Below, piece after piece: positions 43,811-54,120 of a DNA stretch of 64,000 bases. The position numbers and the translations under genes are program-made. The stretch spans positions 58,521-122,520 of the forward strand of contig MCFE01000226.1 in assembly GCA_002104905.1 (NCBI GenBank). Reading direction: 5' to 3'. How positions within the stretch are numbered: the first letter of the stretch is position 1; each line of letters starts with the position of its first letter. The DNA is from Basidiobolus meristosporus CBS 931.73. Taxonomy: Eukaryota; Basidiobolomycota; Basidiobolomycetes; Basidiobolales; Basidiobolaceae. The notes beneath the pieces were generated by a model. It was not told where the DNA came from. It saw nothing but the letters and a program-made list of their open reading frames with translations, and ran no database searches.

Positions 43811-45560
43811 AGGGATGTTGTTGAGCAGTAAATGCATTGCTTCCAGCAGAAAGCTTTTTCTCCAACAGAAACCCACTATCTTTAGTGCCTCTGGTTTCCA
43901 ATTAATTCCATATTCAGACCAATGGCATATAACTTGCCAACTTTGCTGCAATTGCAAGCTGACTTCTGTATGTTCCCTCTGTGGGAACATGTTGTTCTTA
44001 GTGTTGGTGCTTGGATAATAGCTATATGTATGAGTTTTGGAGTAGATCCCCTGGATCTTACATATTTGAAAGCAATTCTGTCTATTGTGCACAGAAAAGC
44101 CAGCTATATTGCTGATCACAGTGTTGTAAAGATTTGTAATTCCACCTAAATATTCACCTGACTTATGTTTATATATCATTATCTTCAGATACTAGAGTAT
44201 ACTAACCCAATTCTTTATTGGGATTAACTTAATATATTTTCACCAAAATATCAGGTACCTAGATCATGAAAACTCTCAAAGTTGTCCAAACTGACCCAAG
44301 CTTTGCAAACATGTTCTTAGGGCCTTCCTAAGCCTATTCTACATGTTCAATATGCCAAGAACATTTAAGAGTATAAATACTGCTTTTCATTCAATAAATC
44401 ATAAAGTAAAAACCACATAATCCACTTGTATTCCCAATCACTTCCAATATCTCCAAAACTCTACAACAGACTGGGGTATCTCCCATGCAAATGATAATAT
44501 GTGCTTTGATATGATAGTTATTTGGTGGTATTGCACTGGGAAGCATACAAACTCTTCCAGCTATGGATACAGGTAGCTGTCCAGGCTAGAAGGTGATATA
44601 AGCCCTGATACCAGTGAGACTACCATCAGATCTCTGCTCTAATACCATAAGATAGGTGGCAGATTAAGGTTGATGAGAATTAGTGGCCATGAGGATTTGC
44701 TGATAGAGCACTTGTTTTATGAGAATCTACCAAGTGTCAAGGCAAAGACATGGTTATACCTACTTTCAAAGTAGCCCTTGCTTCTTAGTTGTCTGTAATT
44801 TTTGTCATCAAGTATATTGGATATTTTGAGCTGGATAGATACTGAATGCAGTACTTTACAGCTTCATAATATTGTCTGGCTGCATAAGCTTTTTTAGATG
44901 GGGTACTACTGGAATATTTCCAGAGTGTGAATGATGCTTTCCTCCCATGTTGGTGGATTCCTGACAAGCTGGACACCTTGCAATAGTTGCATTTTCTGAT
45001 GTGAATGCCATCCAATTGATAACACATGCTGGTAATAGGACAGTCTCTGAGTCATGTGTTGCCAGCCACATGATGATTGTTCATTTGTACCATCTGCATG
45101 GTAAGTTGCATCCTGGGAATGATTATAGTAAGATGTAGTTGTAAATTCTCAATGCCCCCATTACTGATATTTTTGGAAAACAAGCCACTTCTCTAGCTAC
45201 AAAATTGCATTGTTCACCATTATATGAATTATTGGGCTTACCCGGCTGCATAAAGTATCCTTGTCATTTTTTTCTACAGGTGTTGTCTCATTGCATGTAG
45301 GGTTTTGGCTGGGCTCATGCAGGGTACTATTATTAGCATAGATAGGCTCACAGTTCATCAGTGAGCCTTATTTTTCATACCTATCACTCTGTGTGCCATA
45401 TTTTAGAGGCTAAGGCATGCCTAAAGGCGTCACAAACCTAGTATCTGCAATCCATGTAGTACTTCATATGTTGTTGGTATGTTTCATGGCTGAAAGACTT
45501 GTTAAAATAGCTACATGGTCACTTATCTCTTCAGCTACGGCATTGCATCAAAGTAGTCTT
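43811..45560 (-). pseudogene. Tnp2-type transposase, copy B6 (split by solo LTR-C)
   Basis: Minus strand. From 45560: decayed N-terminal segment, acidic linker, 'QESTNMGGKHHSHSGNIPV' (44960), 'YCEAVKYCIQYLSS', then core with solo LTR at 44122-44468 in it, then 'FSVHNRQNCFQICKIQGIYSKTHTYSYYP' (44100-44010, the HN..C.xC..GIYS motif) and 'YGINWKPEALKIVGFCWRKSFLL'. Cut at 43811 by another element's end. Stops throughout. Confidence 0.7.
44122..44468 (+). mobile_element. Solo LTR of Copia-2 (LTR-C)
   Basis: 347 bp, TGTTGTAAAGATTTG ... AACTCTACAACA. Contains GAGTATAAATACTGC and TTCAATAAATCAT. The interrupted transposase word (GCTGATGGCTGGGG in 60680) continues on both sides. Flanks CACAG / GACTG agree in only three of five bases. 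Confidence 0.8.
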
Positions 45561-47330
45561 CAGTAAGTAATAATGCAGACTCTGCAGGCTCTTAGTCCAG
45601 TAGGCATAAGAATATCTCTGTGGAGCTTTAAGCTGATTATAATGCTCAGTCAGATGAGTCTGCAACAAATGCAGTTCCCATAATTGAAGACCAGCAAGTG
45701 GCCATCATAACATCATCATTGGTGTTATCAGCTCATACAAAAGTATTAATGAGGCAATTAGGTGGAGTGGCCTATTGGACAGATGCAATGGCTCAGAGAA
45801 ATCAGGAAATAGTCCAGAAACAGGATGAGTGGATAATATGTGTAGAGCAATCAGTATCCCAGGTAGAGAACACTGTATCTTTGCTGCAAAAAAAAACTCT
45901 AATGGCCAATGTCACAGCCAATAGTTGAGCCACATCATAATGGAACAGCAGCAGAACACCATACAGTATTTGAAGCAGAACAACTTTACCCAATGATAAG
46001 CCCCACAGAAAAGCCTATCACAGCATGGGAGGAGAGACTATGCTGTATATACCCAGCCTAAAAATCAAAGGACACTGAAGTTCTGTGAATCTGATGAGTG
46101 CAATGATGAAGAGTGGGCTAATATTCAGGAGGCTGTTAGAAGTTTAGCATGGCATCATCTTAAGGCTGGCAAACCATGTGACCATCAGGAACTGAAGGCC
46201 AAGCAGAATGTGCTTGATCTGTTCCATGAGCATTATCCTGGTTTCAAGCAGGCAAACAGCTTTTGGGTCAGCATTGGTATGCTAAGAAAGTATCTCAACA
46301 TTAGCAGAAGCTATCAAAGGCAGAAGAACAAGATTTCCACAGCTAAAACCAGTATCTTGCTCAAGAGCTTGCTGCAAGCAGGGCTGAAAGCACCAAACAA
46401 GTGGCAAAAATACTTCAGGTAGCCAAAACCATGCTGGTTGGTAACAGGTAGGCAGACACAGATGCATTGGTGAGACATTTACTAGGGAAAAGATGTAGTT
46501 TAATACAAGAAGCACTCAGTTGCAGTAGCAAAAAAGGACTTGACAGTGCCAAAACCTGCAGCTTTCTTAGGAGCCTGTTGCAAGCAGGTCTAGATGGTCC
46601 AAACAAGCAGTAAAGAAATGTTAGGATGCCAGTTGAGTGCTAGCAAGAGACAAGCAGGCAAAAAGGACTCATTGGTGCAGCTTTCATCAAGGAGAAAATA
46701 GGACTACAATACAAGATGCACTCAGTCAAAGTAGTGGTGCAAAAATTTGGCTGTGATAGAGGCAAAGGTAAAGAGAAAATGTTCAACCCAAGCCAGAGAC
46801 AGGGCAGCATGAGAATAATCTGCAGTTCTCACCATTTAATGCTGTCAGCCTAGGGTAGGCTGGATCCCATCATACCCTAGGAGAATTACCTACAAGACAT
46901 CAGCTGTTTTCTAAAGTGTGGGAAGTGCAGCCAGTTGATCTACACTCCAGTGCAGTAGATGAGTTTGCAGAGAAGATCAACTTGTCCACCACTACCTTCA
47001 TGTGCTCCATTGAAGACAGAGTGGAGATCCCACTGACACACAAAGCAACAATCTCAAGAGCTTAAAAGACTATACCATGCTTAAAGTGGAATTTTGAAAA
47101 ATTAACAGGCACTCCAAGAGGTTGCAGAACTTCTGCATGCGTGGGGCTCAAGAGATTGCAGTTGAATATTGCAAGGATTTATTGCAAAGACCGGTAGATG
47201 GGGCTCTACACCATGCAGTGCCAGCTGAAGACTAGAATGTATGGGAACCAGTGAATGAACAGTGGCACAAAGCAGCAGTGATCCCTCCAAAGTCATAGAA
47301 AGGGGTGTAATAGCAGCAAAAACTTATTGA
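45561..47330 (+). pseudogene. Protein D, longest copy D6
   Basis: The best guide to protein D. From left: Ser-rich 'ADSAGS', 'ATNAVPIIEDQQVAIITSS', 'MRQLGGVAYWTDAMAQRNQEI', 'WIICVEQSVSQVENTVSLLQKK' (45698-45928; heptad-like), then 'CESDECNDEEWANIQEAVR' and 'LFHEHYPGFKQANSFWVSIGMLRKYL' (46080-46320), then Lys/Ser/Gln-rich part with repeats 'SLLQAGLKAPNKWQ', and a C-terminal part around 47100-47300. Frame broken by at least several stops. The start is lost: it is fused directly to the transposase head at 45560. I find no known domain; the aromatic-rich 'HYPGFKQANSFW' block is the best-conserved piece among copies. Confidence 0.55.
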
Positions 47331-47790
47331 ATGACAGATTTAAATGGGGTCACTTGTTAAGTGTGAGGTTGGGCTCAATGTTAGTGTTGTGTATAGGGAC
47401 TTGTATAGGCCAATATAATTGACAATTTAGATACAGTTGAGGCTTCAATGGATATAACATATTTTGTGCTTGAAAAGTAAGAGAAATGGTTGAGTCAGGA
47501 AATAAGGAGTGTAAAAAAGTGGCAATACCCAATCAGTATACACAAATGTAGGAGGTGATTGTATGTCTGGGACAAGAAAGTGAGAGAATTGGCATAGAAC
47601 CAGTTCAAAGCCACTTTTGTGTTGTTCTGGCGAAAAATTTCGATCAAATATATTGTGAAATCTGGGGTGCAATTATAACTTAACAGTCTCTGCTAGTGTT
47701 CTGACATAATCAATACCTCTTAGTCATAGGACTATAATTTGTGATGGCCTTCTGACAGGATCATCCCAATTATTTCTCTTGGGGAAGGGA
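47331..47790 (+). other. D-side end of a Tnp2-type element
   Basis: Same non-coding block as 42441-42917, ending ATTATTTCTCTTGGGG. No ORF. Confidence 0.5.
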
Positions 47791-48489
47791 AAAACAGCAA
47801 TGTGGCTATTGTAATAAGCCTCCAAGCCATGTAGCATGCAGACAGTAGAGGAAGTATCTCAAGGGTCATAACCAGTGTTTTGCCACACATGGCATATTTG
47901 ACCATTCATCACTCACTACTGTACCAACAGTATCTTGCCATCCAGTTGATACTTTCATTGCAGCACCTGGCTGTACTTGTCACTTTGTGCAACCGATTTG
48001 GGTAAATTGTGATGCCTTTAGGCTCACCACTGCCTTCTGAATATAGATTGCAGAGTGATAACTCTGAAGAAGAAGGCTTACTGATGGACTGTGAGTCTAT
48101 CTCCCCTCACAACAGAACCCTGAATGAGCCTGGCAATATCACAATGTGCAATGAGCTCACACATATTATTATTATCCAAACATCAACACAGTGAACATCA
48201 TCTTCCCACAGATGTAAAACACAGAAGTCAGCATGCTATTGCAGCAATGCTGGCAAGCTATATGCCATTGGCCAGAACATTAAATTAATCAAAAGCAAGA
48301 GATACTAAAGATATAGGAAATCTGTTGAAGCAAAAGCTTTCAAATGGGAGCAATGCATGTGCTCTGCAATATATCCCTATTCTAATGACCAAGTTGTACA
48401 TGAGCCCTTTGAAAAACCTAAGAAATATGAAAGAATTGGCTAGCTATTATGGAATATCTGTGGTAATGGAAAGTATTCCATTACTACAA
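47791..48489 (+). pseudogene. Tnp2-type transposase, deletion copy B7
   Basis: Plus strand: Cys-rich head (CGYCNKPPSHVACRQ-like at 47790-47840, 'GHNQCFATHGIFDHS'), acidic linker to 48150, then a jump to the late core ('MCSAI..' region, 48330-48460 corresponding to 60420-60290 reversed). The catalytic domain is deleted. Confidence 0.6.
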
Positions 48490-49222
48490 TAGACTTGTTC
48501 CATTGGATAGTGCCACATTGAGCCATGAGTGCCAAATGATGCCATAGCGTGCTAGGGAGGCCAAGTGAGCCTACACTTGGCCACAGAGTGTGAAACATAG
48601 ATCTGCATCTTCATGCAAAGCAGCCCCTGTGTCTCACTCATTGTGATGGAGAAAATACATTTTTTGACCTTTTTTTTTAATTCAATGTTGAACAGGATGT
48701 GCAAGAGCACTAAAGAACTGAAGATATGCATCTAGTACTTAATGCCCATGGCACTCTGAATCTAGCTCCTGTGGCTTGTAACGTGTCACAAAAATGCATG
48801 GCACTATCTTGGTCCACTGGTACTATCTGGCACTATAAGTGCTTTGTATTGATCCTACTTTAGGGCTAATATTTAAATATAGTAACAGAGTGTACCAGTG
48901 GACCAAGATAGTGCCATGCATTTTTGTGACGTGTTACAAGCCACAGGAGCTAGATTCAGAGTGCCATGCGTATTGAGTACCAGATGTATATCTTCAATCC
49001 TTTAGTGCTCTTGCACATCCTGCACAATATTGATCCACAAAAAACGTCAAAAATGAATTTTATCCTGCATCATAGGTGAAACACAGGGATGCTTTGCATG
49101 AAGATGCAGATCTATATTTCACACTCTGTGCCAATTGTAGGCTCACTTGGCCTCACTGGCACACTATGGCATCATTTGGCACTTATGGCTCAATGTGGCA
49201 CTATCCAACGGAACAAGTCTAA
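48490..49222. mobile_element. Hairpin element M2
   Basis: 733-bp near-palindrome, TAGACTTGTTCCATTGG ... CAACGGAACAAGTCTA, loop near 48840-48880. Arms of about 345 bp with roughly 90% complementarity by eye. TA at both ends (48490-48491, 49221-49222). Loop orientation is opposite to M1. Confidence 0.9.
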
Positions 49223-50005
49223 TATCTCAAAACCAATATTGCACTCATTTCTTTATTTTGCTTTTTGCTATTGTTACACACAGGTGAAAGATCAAGAATA
49301 TACAACTTTGAGTGACAAATGCTCCAGACCCTGACATGCAATCCACCCAGGAATATTATGTCATACAGAACACGCAGTAGCCAACACATGTTTCAAATTA
49401 CAGCTCATTTGACGCTGTACTTAAGTAGTTATGACCAAAAGAGTCCAATTATTATATACACTGGTCATCTATTGCTAGGATTACTATGGTGACTTTGATT
49501 GCATGTAGCATTTGAGCCAGCCAACCAACCCATGTGAAATTTTCACAGGTGCTGCACCTATGTCTGATCTATCCCACTGCAGAGTCTGAGCATTGAATCA
49601 AATGTATTGCTTGCGCAATTGCCCAAAAACTTTGATCCTTCAGAATTTGTCATTTATATGACTTCCCCAGCTGAAAAATGAAGGAGACCCTCTCTTTCCA
49701 GAATCTCCACACTACAATTACAAGTTCAAAGGTTATAAGACTCCCCCTGCATCACTTACACCGTTAATTAATCTGACTATGATAGGTAATACATCAGTAA
49801 AGAGACTTCAAAGCTCACAAGAATCCAATCTAAGCTCTACAAGAGAGCTACTACTTTTCTGTCAGAAAAATCCCCTCTAAGAAAACCCTTTATTCTAAAG
49901 ACACCCCTTTAGACACCCTTTTAGGTTTAAAAGCCCCTTTAGAGACTTCAATAATACACCTTTAGTTAAAAGGGGAGTTTGGAATTTTCATATTAGGAAA
50001 TATTA
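49223..50005. other. Unassigned stretch with CCCTTTAG iterations
   Basis: No ORF. 49890-49975 contains several near-copies of CCCCTTTAGA in both orientations (CCCCTTTAGAC, CCCTTTTAGG, CCCCTTTAGAG, ACCTTTAGTT). Keeps some CpG. Confidence 0.5.
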
Positions 50006-50749
50006 TACTTGTTCCATTTTACAATGCCAGGGTGCGTGGCGCAATCTGTGGTCTCTATGAACAATTGGGTGCAATATTTTAGCTACCAGTAGGCAGGATT
50101 GCTCTTGGACAATTTTGCACCATGTGGGACAATCTTGCATATTATGGCACAATCTGACACAATGAGGTTGGCACAAATGATTGTGCCCACTTGTAAAGCT
50201 TGCATCACGTGCGCAATTGGATACTGCTATTATGATAGGTAAAATCCGGTATTTGGATATGTTTCTTTAATGTAAGTGGAAAAAAATGCATATCACACTA
50301 TAAACTACATCAATACTTACCATTTTGGTTACCATCAATCCAATTGGATAGTATCTCAGCGGTTAATTTGTCCAAAAGTATACTGCAGCTGTCAGCCCCT
50401 AATTAGCTCTTTGGCCAGTAAACAAGCTACCTGATTTGCCATCAAATACCCCATTTTGCCCATTAACCAAGCAAGTTCCGAATCCTAGTGATTGGAAAAG
50501 GCATCATAGCTAGCATGCAACCAATTGTATAGGTGCAAATCAGATCACATGGCTGCACTGGTGCCACAGATGAAGTATAAATATGTAGGGTGTTTTTTTA
50601 TAGGGGTGCTGCCTCAAATGTGTGACAACCTTGATATTGCTTATATCAAAAATTTAGTGATCACTGATTTGCAATACTTGATGTGGATCACAAAAAAAAT
50701 GTGTTGTTTGGATCATTACAAATAATAGCAATTCAATGCAATTGCATCA

Positions 50750-51450
50750 TCTTCTCCTAGGATTTTTTCTCACAGGGATTACTACTGAAGCATTTGGTAG
50801 TGATTCACTTTGCACACCTAAACTGCTTTCTTGTTGACTATCATCTTGGCTAGTTATGTATTTGTAGTCAGTATTTTGCCTTCTAGTTGATGAATGCAAT
50901 GCTGCAGCTTGGCTGTGCTGAATAGCTCCGGATGATGCAACTCATCTGGCCTGCAGTGCTACATGCTGACATGTTCTTTTACCTGCCAAAGGCTCTAGTG
51001 GTGGAGGCACTTCATGTGCTTCATTATCAGTCAGCTCACTAGAAGAAACTTGCTGATGGTAAGGTGTAATGGCATCTGCAGACACAACTTGATGCACTGG
51101 CATGGCCCTTAGCTGAGTTTGATGTGATACAGCTTGTTGACACAACTTGGCCTGCTCCAATGGACTTATGTCTTTTTGAGCAGTTTGGTGAGTTCTGGTG
51201 GTTTTGCTCTGAAGCGCGCATGTTGACCCAATACACATTGACTCAATGTGGGGTGCTCTTGTGAAGGGTGTTAACGTAGTTTGGACTGTTGTGCGCCAGC
51301 ATGCTGAAGTTGCAAGGGATGGTAAGGAATCCAGCAAGGTGTGCTGGCGTAATCTAGACAATCTAACTTGTGGTCTGTATTTTCCTTTTGAAGCTCACCT
51401 TCTGATTCCTCAAGGTATTCACTTACCCTCTGTCTGATACTTTGGAGCTG
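50750..51450 (-). pseudogene. Gene E, copy E2
   Basis: Longest piece 51361-50942 (139 codons), Gln/Thr/Ser/Pro-rich: 'SKTTRTHQTAQKDISPLEQAKLCQQ', 'HQQVSSSELTDNEAHEVPPPLEPLAGKRTCQH' in pieces matching E1 at 16982-16596 in the same frame (the 'PPPLEPL.xKRT' motif is kept). Relative to E1 about 390 bases are missing upstream (between 51440 and 51480). Function unknown; see E1. Confidence 0.5.
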
Positions 51451-51981
51451 TTGCCTGGATGAGCCTAATATCTGTATGAAGGCTCATCATAGACACTTGG
51501 GCCATACTGAAATCACTTGGCAAGAACTCTGACGGATTCAACATTGACTTTTGCAGTCCAGACCGCACTTGTATGCTGGGGGATGGGTTTTATTTAGGTT
51601 GTACTAAAGATGAGCTGAGACTTGGTATAGGGACCATAGTGACAGATTTGGATACTTATGCAGTAGTGTATCAGTATCAACCTGGTCTAATATGAAATAT
51701 TTATGAAAACCAACTTGATTGTTGAATTTTCCATATACTATGCATGATGCATCTTGGATTGCATTGACATGAATTGGATCACATCAATTGCAGATTTCCT
51801 CTTTGGTTATAGACTTGTGAGTAAAACATCAATAAAAGTACCCAGTTATTGTTTGAGGATGATTTTTGCAACATAATGATGGGATACATGGCAATTGATG
51901 GAGATTTAATCACAATGCATGGAAAATCAGATAAATAAAGTTGATTGCTCCAAATCAATTCAAAACACCTCAGCCTGATCT

Positions 51982-52880
51982 TTGACCAATTTTAATATGA
52001 CCTTCTCATTGGAATGGACTTTTCTCATCAATCCCATCACTACCACTGGATTTCCTTTTGACACACTAGAGGCAGTCTTTACCAAGTACTGTGGTCCATC
52101 TACCCCAATCTGCTCAAGGAGGTCCCTTGTCAAACTTCTCTGCTATTGTAAGAGCTATTGCTGCACAAGGTTTCATCCCACCATTCATGGCAACAAAAGC
52201 CTAAGAAGCCTTCATTCCCAGCTGACAACATTGGAGTACCACCTTGCAGAGGGAATGAATGACTTAGAGCATACTTGGAGTACTAGGTTCAGAAGCTTCA
52301 ATAGACTTCCATATCCCAGATTGCTCAGTAACAGGTTCCATATAAGGAGTATTTTGGATACCTTCTCAGTCAGGATTAACATACCTTCTAGAGGGCAGAA
52401 GCACTTTTATTCTGGCAAGTACAAGGCACACTGTGTGAAGTTTCAAGCACTGTCTGACATTGAAGGTAACATCATCTGGTTTAGTGGGCCATTGCTGGAT
52501 GTAGGCATGACAAAGCACTCTGGGTAGAGAATCATCCAGAATTCAGTAGATGGAAGAAATGTATGGCAGACTTAGCTTATGTAGGAGTGGATTGTCAGAG
52601 ATTAGGATGTATTACAGCTTATAGGAAACCAAGTAATGGTGTGTTTAGCAGGAAGCAGAAGCTCTAAAATGAGATATTTAATCACTTCAGAGAGAGGGCG
52701 GAGCATACACTTGAATATCTGAAGAGATTTGGCATATTGGCAGGTAAATATGGAGCAAAGGCATATATAGGAGGAAACAGCAGAATAGGCAAAATAGTAA
52801 AGATACTTATCAATGCACAGTATATTCATACAAAAAGTCATCCACTGAGAGAAATGTGTCTGGAGCATTATGAGGAGTAA
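51982..52880 (+). pseudogene. Harbinger-type DDE transposase (DDE_Tnp_4)
   Basis: From ATG 51982. N-terminal helical part with 'FTKYCGPSTPICSRRSLVK', then 'SILDTFSVRI' (first Asp) and 'SRGQKHFYSGKYKAHCVKFQ', 'GNIIWFSGP', then a frameshift at about 52505; in the new frame 'HDKALW' (second Asp), 'MADLAYVGVDCQRLG', a stop at 52665-52667, then 'FRERAEHTLEYLKRFG' (Glu) and end TAA 52878-52880. The order and the words SGKYK.H, HD..LW and ERAEHT..YLKRF identify the IS5/PIF/Harbinger superfamily. With one shift and one stop it is only lightly damaged. Confidence 0.8.
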
Positions 52881-53052
52881 ATAAAGCAAGGAAAGCACTA
52901 CTCTGAGCAACATAAGTAAGATTGTGTAAAATTACCAGTAACTATATCCTACCACTGGCATTATGATAGAAATTCTAGTGCCAGATAGTGCCAGATTGAT
53001 CCAGCACTATAAACAGGCTAGCACTATGTGGCACTATCCAACAGAACAAGTC

Positions 53053-53400
53053 TGTTTTCTCAGAAAGGAAAGTGACTCCCAAATAAGGAAAATTTCCAAT
53101 AAAAGTAAATAAGCCCATAGTTGACAGAAGGTCACAACATTGCTGTTGAAGTGAGAATCACTGCCTTTAGTATATTTTGAGCCTAAGAATGAGGATATTA
53201 GTGAAAGTTATATCTTCTATTGGTATATCAAAGTCCCAATAAACTATTTCAGTATTAGCATACTGGAAGTTGTTGTATATTGTTCATTAGCTTCTGCATT
53301 GTAGAACAAGCCCCCAAACTAATCATAATACTACACAACACATCCAATGCCTAAAGTATTACTCACAGGCTCCAAGTAATATTCATACTCATATGCAATA
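53053..53400. other. Unassigned spacer
   Basis: AT-rich, no ORF. The minus strand reads in part like 'FDIPIEDITFTNILIL', which could be a fossil pol or transposase piece; not assigned. Confidence 0.35.
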
Positions 53401-54120
53401 ATACAAATGCACAGACTAGATTAACTGGGTTTGTTTTGATTCAAGTGGTCTTATGAAGCCAATTTTATTCAGGGTACTTTGCAAGTACTGGAGTTTGTAT
53501 GCTGAGATTGTAGAAATATCCATCCAGAAGCAGATCACCAACACCAACTTGATGCATCTACAACTTTTATGCAAGGAGTGTGCTTCAGGATTTGAGCAAC
53601 TGCACCATTAGTATAAAGCTGCACTTGTAGATTGCTGCCACTACTGCATCCATTCTCTACACCATCTTGCTTGGCGTGTAGAGAATATTGAAACTTGCTT
53701 CACCTTTTGAGAGTCTCCTATGGGGTGGATGTCTGGGGAGATAGGAAGACAAGTCAAGTTGCAAGAACTACCATATCCCAATCTCATCAAGAATATGACC
53801 TTCAAGTCCATCATGGATGTGATGAGTTGGCACATGGAGGTCAGCCAGGAAGAGTTGGAAAACACTGGACACATATGTACACATAGAGACACCTATGTCC
53901 TTAGCATTAAGAGGCCTAGCAGCCCCAACATGTGGGTATAGTCAAGTAATCCAAAGTTGAATTATATGCTATAAGTAAATAACTCTAATCAGGACAGCTT
54001 TACCAAAGTATACCAAGTTTCTGTTGGGTACAAGCTAATTTCTACACCATTCAATACAGAATTCATACTAACAAGAACCAGAGTGTACCTATAAGGGGGA
54101 CCAGAGTCCAGCAGGCATAA
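53401..54120 (+). pseudogene. Tnp2-type transposase, C-terminal part, plus strand
   Basis: 'YAEIVEISIQKQITNTN' (53500), 'YYCHYCIHSLHHLAW'-like, 'GEIGRQVKLQELPYPNLIKN' and 'DVMSWHMEVSQEELENTG' (53720-53941) followed by the region of the C-terminal tail up to 54120. Same segment as 60200-59690 in the other orientation. Several stops. Confidence 0.7.

Larger units (their letters stand above)
50006..53052 (+). mobile_element. PIF/Harbinger-like element with both ends
   Basis: Left end TACTTGTTCCATTTTACAATGCCA, written in two parts here as TACTTGTTCCATTTTA + CAATGCCA, pairs with the right end (complement GACTTGTTCTGTTGG + ATAGTGCCA) at about 17 of 24 positions. Inside: gene E (minus) and a DDE transposase (plus), divergent. 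Next to the left end is an array of GGCACAAT-like words (50035-50215), next to the right end GGCACTAT-like words. Flank TTA on the left is a proper Harbinger target but is not repeated on the right (TGT). The limits are inferred, not proven. Confidence 0.6.

Noticed and set aside
49890-49975. CCCTTTAG iterations as a telomere-like repeat
   Set aside because: Units are irregular, in both orientations and few; fungal telomeric TTAGGG tandem arrays look different.
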